64,000 nt of DNA from Eretmocerus hayati (GCA_029851415.1 CM056743.1:64572186-64636185); one strand, 5' to 3'. Shown: positions 32,254-43,834, counted from the stretch's first letter. Notes: generated by a model not told the origin, from the letters alone. Translations and numbers: made by a program.

Positions 32254-33321
32254 TAACGAAAAAAAAATTTTATGGATTTTTTCCCGACTCCCCCCCCCCT
32301 CCCGGTGCAGGCATTCGTCGAAATGCTCCGAAATGGCCCATATATATATATATATATTCGGGTACATGAAATGGACGATCTCACGCGGTTTTATACGTGA
32401 CGACTGGATCTAACTATAACGCGTGAGATAGGGATCGCGCGGGAGACCGACACACGGTTCGACGTACACTCTGCATTCGACGCGGGCTGAAGTCTCGATG
32501 CAAAAGTTCCAGAGAAACGCTCATATGCCGGCCGGCATATGAGCGTTTATTTGCGTTTATAAGCGATTATTTGGCAAGATTGACAATTTCAACAAATGCC
32601 TTGGCCTTTTTGTAGCTCCGTGAGGTCAGGGTATCCGATCAGAATCGGTTATATCAACATAGAGCTTGATCCGCCAATGTGGGATGAGAAAAACTGAATT
32701 TTTTCCGTGAGTCACGTTTTAAATATTGCTAAAATTTTATACCCAATTATTTCTATCTATCGTGCGAGGTGTTAAGGACGGCTTGATTTTTTCGAATTTT
32801 CTCATACGTGAAAAATCACATTTTTTACGTAATTTGATAGATTCTTCATTCGTGAAATTTTGGAATTGGCTCAAAATTTTTGAATCAATGTTCTCGTTTG
32901 TTAATGATCGTGAAGTGACTGCTAAGTTCTTTTGAAGTCGAAAAATTTGATTATGGATGTCCCTAGTTTCATTATTTAGAAGTCTTCGAATATAGATAGA
33001 GTTTTGACAACGAAAATTTTCTTAACACGACTCACTCGAGAAACTGATGCTTTGTAGGCGCTTAATAATGTTCTGGATGTGTGGTGGTAATACATCGTTG
33101 CCCCTGCATCTCAAAAGCAAGACTCGGCGCGACGATGCCTCGGCTATGCGATTTTGTAATTTTGTAGAGGCTTTCATTAGATGTGCTATTCGATGTCCGA
33201 AATCTTTTCTTATATGTTGAAGGAAACCCATGTTTTTTTCAGAAAATGTGGTGATGGCCTCTCTTTGATCTTAGGCCTTGGATATCATAAGTAATTTGGT
33301 AGGTTTTTCGTCCTTGATGGT
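32254..33321. other. No recognisable gene; short AT microsatellite at 32340-32356
   Basis: AT-rich DNA with a poly-C run near 32290, a small GCCGGCATATGAGCG hairpin near 32525, and no coding region that I recognise. Confidence 0.4.
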
Positions 33322-33628
33322 TAATATATAAGTTAGTTATTTGGTCTTGTCGATCTGAACGGACGTCGGGGAACTAAATAAATTCCCAGAATTTCATGAT
33401 GGAAATTTTATTTGCGCATCTTGAATCTTCATACATACATCACTTGTAACGATATTTCATCTTTTCTATCTTCATATGTCAAAGAGAACCCCGAAGCCTG
33501 ATTAGGTCCATAAAACTTAGTGGACGAAACGTAGTTATAAAATTTCCATCATGAAACTTTGGGAATTTATTCAGTTCCCCACCGTCCTTCAAGATCGACA
33601 AGACCAAATAACAAACTATGTATTCAAT
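33322..33628. repeat. Fold-back element (~305 bp)
   Basis: Left arm 33322-33412 (TTATTTGGTCTTGTCGATC.., TTTCATGATGGAAATTTTA) is inverted at 33537-33628 (TAAAATTTCCATCATGAAA.., GATCGACAAGACCAAATAA). The spacer is about 120 bp. Confidence 0.8.
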
Positions 33629-34294
33629 CCTGTTCGAAAAGAACCGAGCTTTTGCGAATTCACAAAAGATAACATTTGTGTTGCAAAAGTTACTCATCCA
33701 TCAATTTGGGATATGTTGGGTCTCCTCAACCGGAGTTCCTTGCTTTTGAACTTATCCCACAACTTTTTGGGTGAGTTCAAATGTAAACCCGAGAGAATAC
33801 TGAATATTGTTGAATAGGCCGCGAGTTAGATACCTGAGAAATTGTAACTGGTGATCAGGCACATCGATCGACATCCACGTCCATCACTTTTCGATCTGAA
33901 TTCGATGCAAATGACTTTTTTGGTCATTCTCGACGATAGACTGACGGGATTCCACCTCCAGACTCGGCCTGAGAACTTGGATGGTGAACGAAATCATTCT
34001 TCGGTACCTATTCCGCGGTGTCTAGGTGGAGAGTGCGAAAAGGGAGAGCGCGCCTATGTGGTTTCGGTCACTGTGCATACGCGCAAAGAGAACGCGAGAG
34101 GGCCGGCTCGGAGAAAGAGAGCCGTTGCACATTTTCTGATCCTCATATTCGAATACAATTGGAACAAATTTGCGCTTGGCGATAAATTTGCTCTATCTCT
34201 CCCTTAGAGTAATGAGCTATGTCACGCGTAAAATGTCGTCACTTTTCAAATTTGATGGCCCACCATTCCTACCTATTTCATTTTTGAGTCCTTA
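33629..34294. other. No recognisable gene
   Basis: A + strand frame at 33851-34207 is open for 118 codons but shows no recognised domain. Confidence 0.35.
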
Positions 34295-34633
34295 CAAGGG
34301 GGGACCACGGGGTCCGGGTCGCCAATCATCCCCAAAATTTTTTCACAGTTTGGTACCATTTAGAATATGAAAAATCTAGAGTAACTCAGTCAAATGGGCC
34401 TCCTGTCCCGAGCTACAGGCAGAAACGTTAGCATTATCAATATATTTATATATATATATGTATATCACTTTCCAACATGGGCCTATATCAACAATATTAA
34501 TCGCAGTAGCTGTATCTTTGGACAGGAGGCTAATTTGACGGAGTTACTCTGGATTCTTCATCTTCTCAATAGTACAAAACTGTAAAAACATCTTGGGAGA
34601 GATTGGCGACCCGGACCCCGTGGTCCCCCCTTG
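34295..34633. mobile_element. Fold-back MITE with CAAGGGGGGACCACGGGG termini
   Basis: The left end CAAGGGGGGACCACGGGGTC is the exact inverse of the right end (GACCCCGTGG.CCCCCCTTG). The homologous arms continue inward (GAGTAACTCAG.CAAATGGGCC / GGAGGCTAATTTGACGGAGTTAC) to a TA-rich loop. The element is 339 bp. No clear target duplication. Confidence 0.75.
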
Positions 34634-34749
34634 CTCCCCACAACTTGGTTATGAGATCGTAAAAGAGGTGTCTGGTTTGGTGTAGAGTTGATATATATCC
34701 ATTGGCCCGGAGAATTCGAGCACCAAGGGCGTAACGCATGAATCACCGC

Positions 34750-34945
34750 GTTTCATGAATTTGCTCCTATACGAATGCATTTCCATGGCTCAGAGCTATT
34801 CCTGAGAAGAGGTCTTTCGAAAATGAGGCTGAGAATGCCGATATCACGTGCGGGCAAGACCTTGCGAATGATGCAAATCGACCCTGATGAATTTTTCTCG
34901 ATTTGAACTGATTGTGACTCGGGCAGAATATCACTCATTCTAGGT
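34750..34945. repeat. Dispersed ~200-bp repeat, copy a
   Basis: The reverse complement of this segment is similar to 39150-39360. Conceptual translation of both copies shows a shared pattern (MS.I.P....Q.E.N.S.SI.I.R.VL.A.D.G..SLI), so it may be a piece of a coding repeat. No domain is recognised. Confidence 0.5.
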
Positions 34946-35017
34946 TCGACCCATTGAATTTATGTCTGAAGACTTCTTTCGTTGGTCTATCAAGCTGAGG
35001 AACGCGCTGGAAGCCAG

Positions 35018-35145
35018 ATGACCAAGGGGGTTATCGTAAATGAGTAGGTACGCGCTGGCGCGTTTTGAGAGCGGAACCCAGCGTACAGCTCGGTACGCGC
35101 TCAGCGTGTAGCGCGAATTCAAGATAACCCCCCAGAGGGTCATTG
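35018..35145. repeat. Small fold-back (~128 bp)
   Basis: TGACCAAGGGGGTTATC at the left and GATAACCCCCCAGAGGGTCA at the right are inverted around a GC-rich centre with CGCGCTGGCGCG and GGTACGCGCT motifs. Confidence 0.6.
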
Positions 35146-35229
35146 AGCTGTGAGAATTACATTATCTTGAGTCGCGTGACGACTGTTTAGTGTCCCGATC
35201 ACTAGATTTTTCCCCTAGATGATAGCCTA

Positions 35230-35485
35230 ACCCTTTAGAAATCTCCCTAGAACGGTTTTAACCCAACCTGACCTGACCCGTTATTATAGAATATTTCCCC
35301 AGACCGTTTTGACCTAACCTGACTTGATTTTTCCCTAAAGAGAAATATCCCTTGATATTACTAACCTAACCTGACCTGATCCAAAATTCGCGCGCTACCG
35401 TTTTAACCTAACCTGACTTGATTTGTCTCCAGAGAGGAATATCTCTAGATTGTACTAACCTAACGTGACCTGAAAAAGTTGCGCG
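35230..35485. repeat. ~94-bp tandem repeat with TAACCTAACCTGACC motif
   Basis: The segment CTTGATTT..CCAGAGAGGAATATC..TACTAACCTAACCTGACC is repeated with a ~94-bp period (for example ACTTGATTT at 35322 and 35416). About 2.5 diverged copies. TAACC-type motifs of this form are common in insect repeats. They are not a telomeric array here. Confidence 0.65.
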
Positions 35486-36109
35486 TAATGTGGCCATTAT
35501 TTACTCTTTTCCCCAGTCTTTTTCACAATTTTACCTAGGGTCTATTTAACTTCTTCCATTTCATCAGTTCTATTTCACCTGTTTTGAGGATTTTTTCACC
35601 TCTTTTGATGTTTGTAACGACTTTATTTCATAAATTGACTATCGCGGTTTTTCCATTCGTTCTTAGATTTCTTACCACTATGGATTTTATTCGTTTCATT
35701 CGACCCGTTTTGCTTTACCTGTTTGTTTAGATTTCTCCCCCATTCCAAATAGTCCATTTTATAAAACTGTCGAAAGTCTGTTCGTTGCACCCTTGCCGTG
35801 TTATCATGTTATCGCGACATATTCCCTTTTTGAAGCTCGCGCTAACCCTACTTCCGTATGGCGTTGGGCGCAGGGATACGGGCTACTGCAATGTTTCCAA
35901 GCATTTTGTGGGTACCGGTGTCGTTGTCTGGCTCGAACTGATGTGTGAGTTCCCGTCAAAAGTCTTTCTGTTGAACCTTCGCTTCGAGCCATCGTTGAAT
36001 TCGCACCATTTTCTACACTTGCTCACCAGGCATAGGTATTATGATGTCGCAAGGGCAGAAAACGGATTGATCCATCGATGGAAGCTTGGGTTCCTTCGTT
36101 TGCGTCCGT
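35486..36109. other. No recognisable gene
   Basis: T-rich DNA. A 114-codon + frame (35785-36129) has no recognised similarity. Confidence 0.35.
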
Positions 36110-37660
36110 GGATGGGATGCGATGGATAGAGGAATGGATGATGATGATGATAATGTTGGCGATAATGATGATGATGATCATGAGAAATAAGAAGGGGGAG
36201 AGATGAAGAAGAAGTAGGGAAGGAAATGAGATGGTATGAATGGAGAGATCGGAATGAAATTTGAAATAGAAATGAGATGCAACATGCAATGAAGACGAAA
36301 TAGTCTATGATATGTGAAATGGATAGATATAATGATTGTGATGTAATGGAATGGATGATTGCCTCACCCTCCTACTTGGATGTGAATTCGAACGCAACCT
36401 CTGCGCCCGACGGCAGCTTACCTGCGTGCAAGAACTCGCCTCCAAGGAGGCGATCATTGGCGGATTATAATGAATGTGATGAGGTGCTCAGAATGATGTG
36501 GAAAAGGAGATGTGATGGCGGTGGAGTAGAAAATGGTATGGAGGATGATGAGATTGGATGAGTGTAAGATAGAATGGAAAAAGAGAAAGGGAAGAGATTA
36601 AGAGAATGTAGGAAACGGGATGAGATGTTATTAATCAATATTATTCATGAAAAATGTGATAAGGTGGTGGAAATGATGTAGGAAAGGAGATAAGTTAGTG
36701 GTGGAGTGAAAAAATAGTATAAGAAATGATGAGATTGAATGAAGGTAAGATAGAATGAAAGAAGAGAAGGGAAAGAGATGAAGAAGAAATAGGGAAAGGA
36801 ATGAGATGGTATGAATGGAGAAAATGTAATGAAATATGAAATAGGAATGAGATGCATTATGATGCAATGAAGACGGAATAGTCTGTGATGTATGTGATGG
36901 ATGGATGATTGTAATGTGATGAGATGAATGATTGCCTCACCCTCCTACTTGGATGTGAATTCGGACGCAACCTCTGCGCCCGAAGGCGGCTTACCTGAAT
37001 GTAGGAATTCACCTCCAAGTAGGCGATCATTGGCGGATTTCTGATGTAAGTGATGAGGTGGTGAGAATGATGTAGAAAAGGAAGAGTGATAGCGTTAGAG
37101 TAGAAAATGGTATGGAAGATGATGAGATCGAATGAGGGTAAGATGGAATGAAAAGAGAGAGGGGGGAGAGATGGTAAGAAAGGGGATGAGGTGTTATAAA
37201 TCAATAGTATCCATGAAAAATGTGATGAGGTGGTGAGTATGATGTAGGGAAGGAGATAAGTTAGCGGTGAAGTAAAAAATTGGTATGAAAGATGACGAAA
37301 TTGGATGAAGGTGAGATAGAATAGGAAAAGAGAAGGGAGAGAGATGAAGAAGAAATAGGAAGAGGAATGAGATTGTATGAATGGAGAAAATGGGATGAAA
37401 TATAAAATAGGAATGACATGCAACATGTAATGAAGATGAGATAGTCTGTAAGGTATGAGATGGATAGATAATTGTGATGTAATGGGATGAATGATTGCCT
37501 CACCCTCCTACTTGGATGCGAATTTGGACGCAACCTCTGCACAAGAAGGTGGCTTACCCGCGAGCAAGAATTCGCCTCAAAGTGGGCGAACATTGGCGGA
37601 ATTATGATGTATGTGATGAGGTGGTGAGAATGATGTGGAGAAGGAGACGAAGAAAACTTC
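36110..37660. repeat. ~570-bp tandem repeat, about 2.7 copies
   Basis: A conserved ~120-bp core (GCCTCACCCTCCTACTTGGA.., AACCTCTGCGCCCGA, ..AGGCGATCATTGGCGGA) starts at 36361, 36934 and 37497, giving periods of 573 and 563 bp. Between cores lies purine-rich GATGA/GAATGAGATG-type DNA, also conserved between units (for example GAGAGATGAAGAAGAA). Long minus-strand frames here are low-complexity Ser/Phe/His-rich translations of the purine-rich tract and are not taken as genes. Confidence 0.9.
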
Positions 37661-38668
37661 ATATAGAGAATGAGTTACAGTTCACATCAGTAACTATCTA
37701 AAATACTTTCAAAGACCGGATTTTGAAGCTTTTGACTTCTACTTCGAGATGTGTTTGAATCATCTTAATTTACGATATCCAGACAGACTTGCGAAGGTTG
37801 GCGTCATGACTTGATTTTTATGAAATTTTACAAGGCTTCAGAGTTATTTCGCGAGAATCTATTGAACCACTCGGAAAATACACCAAATCGTTCGCAAAGT
37901 GCTTAAACAAGCTAGAAAATGAGCCCAAGTAGAGCTATTTTGGAACAAAAAGATAATATGGATAAATTAGAGAAGTATACCTATAAAATATTGTCATATT
38001 GATCATATTGAGTAATAGTTTCAATTTGAAGGAAATTTCTAATTTTTTCAAAACCAAACACTTATTTCGAGAAATAATACGATTTGACTATTCAAATTCC
38101 CTCCAAAGACTCTTAGACGTAGCGAGCGTAAGCGAGTGGAGGAATTCTGCTAGTTACCCATAACTCTAGATATTGTTTTTCGAACACAAGAAGCCACTCG
38201 AGTGGTGCGAAGGCATGTAGTTCGAAGATGCTCAATCGTCAGACTGCGTGGCTTTGGATATCATTTTCTGGTGCTGATACTTTTTCCAGAATCCTAGTCA
38301 CCGTGACTCGCACTCCCTAGGCTCTCCTGGTCAGAGTTGATACACCTGAGAGTTTCGAGCCCCCCCACCAGAGCGCGGGGGGGGGGGGCAAGCTACACCA
38401 AACACCAGTCTCACAGCAAGACTCCTCCGTACTGGATTTGAGCCGAGGCCCACGTGCGGTTACCGTATGACTAATGACGGGGATCCCGGGTATCACCACA
38501 ATCCGAGACCCAAGAGCCCTCTCTGCGGTTAGATCCTTGTGTCGAGTGGGATCTTCAGTATCCACCAACTCTTGTGATAGCTGAGTTATTGTAGGTTTTG
38601 AGTTCCGTTTATACGATATCACCATGTATGTATTCAATAAACTTGTTCTTCGTGTTGTTCCTCGTGAG
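37661..38668. other. No recognisable gene
   Basis: AT-rich flank. A 106-codon minus frame (38317-38637) covers a C/G homopolymer and shows no domain. Confidence 0.35.
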
Positions 38669-39043
38669 TTATGTTATTCGATGTATTCCACTTTCGATTG
38701 AAGAATAAAATTCTCCTCCGAGTCGAGTTGATTGGTACACAAAAGCAACTGATCTAACTGGAGTTGAAATCTTGTTTAGATACAAATCTCGGCATAGCTT
38801 CTCGAGACCAGAGAGTTGTAATGATACAGTTTTCCCTTCTTCTTTGACGAAAACTTTTGATGATGCCTCTGTAACTAACTCTTTTGTTCGCTCTATGATC
38901 TGAGTGTGGCGAGGAAATTTGCTGAAGCTCCATTCCAAAGGCACGTCCTTACCCTCAAGGTATCTGTTGATAGTTTCTGTACTCAAGTGGCGCAGAGCCG
39001 GGGGCGACCGTATCTTACATTCCGTCCAGTTGATCATATATAT
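38669..39043 (-). pseudogene. Conserved uncharacterised multi-copy family, C-terminal block
   Basis: This is the third block of a broken gene (43834 to 38669). It reads IYMINWTECKIRSPPALRHL, then EWSFSKFPRHTQIIERTKEL, VTEASSKV and LEKLCRDLYLNKIST, and stops at 38669. I recognise the order W..C....PP...L.., FP.HTQ..ER..KLVTEAS as the C-terminal end of a family seen in many copies in arthropods and cnidarians, with no assigned function and probably mobile. The frame continues directly from block 2 once the TIR element 39044-40284 is removed. The ATG at 39112 lies in the inserted element and is not the start. Confidence 0.6.
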
Positions 39044-40284
39044 GTAGTTCTCACGCCTCGTTAACATTTCTGTTACCTGGCCTTCAGCGCATTCCTTGGA
39101 GCGATAGGCCATGAACAGAAATCTTCAGCCATAGTTCGCAATAGGTACAACCTGGGATGAGTGGTATTTGTCCGGATCCGCGACTATTTCAAGTCGAGGA
39201 GAATTTATCAGAGTCGATTCTCATTGTCCGGACGGTGTTACTCGCGCATGATTTTGGCTTTCCCAGCCTCATTCCCAAAAGATCCCACCTCGAAAATGGT
39301 TCTAAGCTATGCAAATACACTCATCTTGATGTATATCGTCATATTTTTTGTCGTTAAACACGTGTGCCTATCAGTGGGTGATAGTGCGAGCTACTACAAA
39401 ACCGTTACCCAGATCCAATGAATTTTCCCTTCCACTCACAGATGGCGTGAAACCCAAGAGACCCATATTTGTTTTTTTATCTCAAAAATGCATTGGCTTA
39501 GGCCTTGATCTCACGAACAAAATGCCGTGAGCCACATGAGTGTGCCTAGTCTGAGATTGGAGTTAATCATTACTGACGAGAAGAACTGATTCGCGAGAAT
39601 CGGTTGCGAAAAGCACAAATACCTCGAGCACACCTGAAAACTGAACAGTGGCTCCATTCACACTCTTGAGAACTTTAGAGAAAATCATAATGAATGATAT
39701 AAGGAAGTGTTTCTGAGCGATTTTGGCTCTCTGAGCTCACGAGATCATTTTCATTGCTCATATGAAGCAAAAATCAGAGAGTTAATTCCTCTCCTGCTTG
39801 CTGAAAACTTACCTATGCACTTCAAATGTATTCTTTGACTGGATTTGGTTGTGAAATCATTATTTCCGTGAGCTTTTGACGTCAACAAAGGTTTCCAGAA
39901 TATCCAAGATGTCACTTTGATTATGTGAGCGAGCCAACTCCATGTGAACTTGGCAAACTTGTCAAATGGACTAGAAATATCGATTTGTGACCTATGGGAT
40001 CGCATTTTGATGGGTATTGTGTCTTCTCAATAGAATATCGAGGGAACCCTTGGAATTGGTTTGGTCCATTATTTGTCGTGAAATGTAGAACACAAGTTTT
40101 CGACCATAGTGGACCAGGGTGTCTTTCTAATTCCCCAAAAAACCCCTTCAAAGAAAGATGCTTTCAACATTTTTCCCACTATTCTAACCATGAACAACCA
40201 TGTGAACCATCGCTGGGGTGTGTGCCTTGAGATCCAAATTTTGATTCTTCTGTAAGCCGAATGTTAACGAGTCGTAAGAATTAC
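39044..40284. mobile_element. TIR element inserted in the FTGPIGK-family gene
   Basis: The left end GTAGTTCTCACGCCTCGTTA and the right end (reverse complement GTAATTCTTACGACTCGTTA) are inverted repeats of about 26 bp. The host gene reads ..GAQSYVY on one side and YMINW.. on the other, consistent with one continuous frame before insertion. The flanks are TATA-rich, so the exact duplication is ambiguous. It contains copy b of the dispersed repeat (39150-39360). No transposase recognised. Confidence 0.7.
39150..39360. repeat. Dispersed ~200-bp repeat, copy b
   Basis: In inverse orientation this is similar to 34750-34945 (shared GGGATGAGTG, CAGAGTCGATT, GGTGTTACTCGC-type blocks with mismatches). 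It lies inside the TIR element 39044-40284. Confidence 0.5.
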
Positions 40285-41044
40285 CCATATACGTACGATT
40301 GTGCCCCAAAATTCAATTTGGGGAAATCAAAACCTTGCGTGTTGTCTGGATCTCTTTCTCTTGATTGGAGAACTCTTTCCGAAGCTGGACATCTAGTATC
40401 AACATTATCATTAGTTAGCATATTGATGAGGTGATTCTCTGAGGCTGCAAAGTATCCATTCCTCCGGATGACCGGATCAATGATCCCTAAGTATTTCTTC
40501 GGTAGATATTGTGCAGATTGAATATATTCAAAGAGAGGTATGGGTCCATTCCTGATAGATCTGCGCATTTTGATTTCAAACCGAGCAGGATTATATACTT
40601 TCACAATGAAGTTCACTATCACTTCGAACTCTGAGCTTGGATTCCCCGTGGGAACATACAGCCTCAAAACTCCATTGGAGGCAGGGAGCCATTCAGGGCG
40701 ATCCAGATTCTCCGGATCTTGATTTGCAAAATCTGCACTGCAACCACCTGAACTCATAGCTTCACAGATATTGTACAATTACTTTTGATCGTTGCTTAGA
40801 TCGACAGCATCGAGATCAAGCAGGATACATTCAAGAGTTTCCAGATCCACGACAGGCAAGTTTTCACATCCGGGCAACTTCTTACCGATGGGGCCAGTAA
40901 AACAAGTAGGACCCGATGATGTACCATCTAATTTTTGAATGAAATGTCTCAGTGGCAACTCATCAAGATATAAGAGACATATAAGATCGTTTGATGGGCC
41001 TGTGGATTCTCGATTCAATCGCGGCGATTACCCTATTTTTGACA
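40285..41044 (-). pseudogene. Conserved uncharacterised 'FTGPIGK' family, central block
   Basis: The frame contains ICLLYLDELPLRHFIQKLDG, TSSGPTCFTGPIGKKLPGC, ENLPVVDLETLE, YNICEAMSSGGCSADFANQD, FIVKVYNPARFEIK, YLPKKYLGIIDPVIRRNGYF, ASENHLINMLTND and GFDFPKLNFGAQSY. These are the most recognisable landmarks of the family (LPLRH..., LDG.TSGP..FTGPIGK, YFA.PEN..L.ML.D, PKLNF.A). One in-frame TAA replaces the aromatic codon in DQK-Y-LYNICEA (about 40779), and another stop lies just upstream of the ELPLRH region (NMSKIG-stop). Both show it is dead but otherwise well kept. No known domain; function unknown. Confidence 0.65.
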
Positions 41045-41046
41045 TA

Positions 41047-41447
41047 TATGAGAGGTTCTACAGAACTTTTGACATTTGGGTTACTGCAGAATGAAATTTT
41101 TTTTTTTCATGGCACGCGTCTGGAATCAATTTGAGTGGTAACTAGAACCTCAAAAAGGAGTGGAAAAGTGCGTGCCCACTAATTTGGGGGAATGTTATTT
41201 CTGTACCAACCAGAAACGTTCACAGACGTCCAAAGGACTTTTAGATACTCTCAGTCGAATGCAAACCCATCCGATCATTCGCGCACTGCTAGATGTGGTT
41301 ATCGGTCAGATTTTTGAGTAATTCTGACTGAAGAGCAACGATTTTTCTGCCTCGCCAGCTCGTTATTACACCCCGAGGGGTATTCAAGGTAAATGGCTCT
41401 GGAAACTAGAATCATTTCAGCGCGTCTTTGTATGATTCGCGATTGTG

Positions 41448-41492
<45 letters not shown>

Positions 41493-42946
41493 AATACTAA
41501 GGTCCCAGAGTGTTTTTCGATCGACAGTACATGGGTGGTGCTGATGGCGAGAGTAGTGATAATCACGAGGTAGAGCTCCATATTTTAAGCAGATATGGCA
41601 AATGCTATTTTTTTTTCTTTTTTCTTCTCCAATTGCTCCTCTTGCTCCTCTCGTTTAAGTGTCGATTTTTCCCTCTTGACTCGAGCATTGTTCTCACTAT
41701 TCTCCATGAATCAAGAATATTGAATATCCTGTCACAATCGACGATCTAGCACCACGCAAGCTATTTCCCATGTATCTGATTTTAAAATCCTTTCAAGATG
41801 GTTATAATAGTCGATTTGCACAGAGTTGTCGTCAAACGCCCGAAACCGATATTGATAGTAGAGCTCAGGATCAGGAAACAACTAGTTGCGCGAATAACTA
41901 CAAGCCCCCCCCCCTGCCGTACACAGTCGTCCAAAATTCTCTACAATGTTTACCGGTGAGCACAAACATACACATCTACAGCGTAATGCTGTGTCTATGT
42001 TTGATAAGCCTGTACGACAAGCCGGAGCTCTGAAATTCCTTCTGCTCAAGATCTGGCGCCTCGTCCGTAATTCTTCAATTGACCGTAAAATTTTTGAATA
42101 AAGTCTATGGTGGCATTTGAAGGTACAATGGGTTCTCTGGTGTGATTAATCTGTTTCCAAGATGATATGAGCGATTGCAACCTCATAGAAGTGCTGAGAC
42201 GGGCTCGATCACATCAACCCCTTCGATACAATTCTTGTAATGCTTCTCACTCAAATAACATTCCATATCAGGACATGAGAACTATGGGATATTGTTCAAA
42301 AATAGGCGGAGAAGAATGGGCAAAACATTCCAGGAGCGTGCCCCCCTTCTCCCCCTCGTGCCGTGGAAATTTGACCATTTTGAGTCGAGTGGGCGCATGA
42401 ACTGACCCATCTTCTTGATGCTATCATTTAAACGCAATTGGTCGCACGCACCCAAACCAAACGGGATATTTTTCGTGTTGTTTCAAGCTATTGAAATCCG
42501 TTTCGATCATGTAACTATCGCAAATGTTATTTTTTTCATAAGCTCAGTACGGGAGATCTCAACTTTTCGTGAAAACACGGTTACGCGACTTCGACGTTTG
42601 TTTATGAACGCCACGTTGAAGGCACGCGTCTGAAACCAATCTCTTCTCAATATACAGGGTGCCTAAAATGTCACTGAATTTTGGCAGAATTTTTCGAGCA
42701 ATGTTATTTTTGCAGCAGGCTGAAGAAATCAAAAAACGGCGCGAGTACGCTAAGAGATACCCAAAGAATGAGGGTTGCGGGCCGTGCTGTGGATAAACAG
42801 ATTCTTTTGACAGAACAGCAAATAGAGTACACATTCCGAGGCCCTCGAACCTATTCAAATCAACTCCGACACTTTGATAATCTTTTGAAGGTTCAGAGAT
42901 AGCGAGCAGTACGCCTAATGTCAAAAGTTCTGTAGAACCTCTCATA
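41047..42946. mobile_element. TA-flanked TIR element (1.9 kb) in the FTGPIGK-family gene
   Basis: TATGAGAGGTTCTACAGAAC at the left is inverted at the right (GTTCTGTAGAACCTCTCATA); the TIR is about 32 bp. TA dinucleotides lie at 41045-41046 and 42947-42948. Removing the element with one TA makes the gene read AAT GAA ACT GCT GTG AAT ATG TCA.., one continuous frame. TA duplication suggests a Tc1/mariner-group element. No transposase was recognised inside. An (AT)n microsatellite lies at 41450-41490, and a TATACAGGGTGCC motif near 42650 may mark a further inner element. Confidence 0.8.
41450..41490. repeat. (AT)n microsatellite
   Basis: About 20 uninterrupted AT units inside the TA-flanked element. 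Confidence 0.95.
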
Positions 42947-42948
42947 TA

Positions 42949-43834
42949 TTCACAGCAGTTTCATTGCACACTACTATTTCGAGAGTATCAATCGCATCGG
43001 GGTATCTTTCCTCAAGGTATGTCATGATGCACCTTGCGATTCCCGCACCAGTGTCTAAACTCGGAATCACGTGAGTGAGATATTTTCATTCTGGTTCTTG
43101 TATTACGGAATAATGATCTTCGATGATCTCGCTTTTATAAGACTTCCCATCCTCTTCCAACATACATCCAGTTCTATTCCAACGTCCATTGAAGTATAAT
43201 CCACGAATCGGAACATGTTCACTCCCTTAAGACCTCAAAATATCAGCAATCTTCGTTCTATTCCTCCTCAATTCGTTTTTATCAATCACGACAGGGTTGA
43301 CCAAGGTATCTGTAGCTCACCCTATGTCTGTGAGCACGCCGGTAACTATGGTAGCTGTAGTTCTATCTGGAACGCCGTATTTTTTAGTAGGAGCAGCCGT
43401 ATTTTGTAAGTCAATCCCAAAACGAGTACTAGATGACATTTAACGTCTCGTGCTCGTACCAGGTTGGAAAAACTCTTTTTTGAATCGGGCGTATCATGCA
43501 AACACATTATTTTCGATGAAGGCAGGGCGACCTCTCCGTTTTCAGATTAACGCAAACTCTCACTATTCGACGGGCGTTCAACGCCACTCCTTGACTTTCT
43601 TTTGAGGTTTTTCGATTTATCAAGATCAGTAGAGCTCATGACAAGACATCTACTAGCACGTTGATCGTCTAAGAAAGTTTCCATTGAGGTTGGCACTTTC
43701 CGATTTCTGGGATAGTGACAGCGTACGGACGTCTGACACTTACAAGCAGCAACATCGAAAATTTCCACCGAGTCTCGTTTGAATTCATCGTTTGTGTGCG
43801 CACTCCGGCCTACGCGTTTGGTTATCATTCCCAT
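42949..43834 (-). pseudogene. Conserved uncharacterised 'FTGPIGK' family, N-terminal block
   Basis: Minus-strand frames give MGMITKRVGRSAHTNDEF, VEIFDVAACKCQTSVRCHYP, RKVPTSMETFLDDQRASRCL, then GVPDRTTATIVTGVLTDIG, NPVVIDKNELRRNRTKIADI, VPIRGLYFNGRWNRTGC and YLTHVIPSLDTGAGIARCI, ending at CNETAV beside the insertion. The pattern FD.AACKC..., KVP..E..FL.DQR, DR.A..I....L.DIG, LYF.GR.. is the N-terminal half of the same family. Several in-frame stops and at least one frameshift are present. The acidic and Asp-bearing motifs recall a nuclease or transposase fold, which is inference only. Confidence 0.6.

Noticed and set aside
33851..34207. 118-codon + frame as a host gene
   Set aside because: No recognised domain, no splice context, and a length expected by chance in this amount of DNA.
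35230..35485. TAACC repeats as telomeric DNA
   Set aside because: The motifs are interspersed in a ~94-bp unit and are not in a pure TTAGG-type array.
36361..37520. Regularly spaced repeats as a possible CRISPR array
   Set aside because: Units of ~570 bp, no 25-40 bp repeats with unique spacers, and the surroundings are eukaryotic.
36631..37662. Long minus-strand Ser/Phe/His-rich frames
   Set aside because: They arise from the purine-rich tandem repeat and break in phase with the repeat units.
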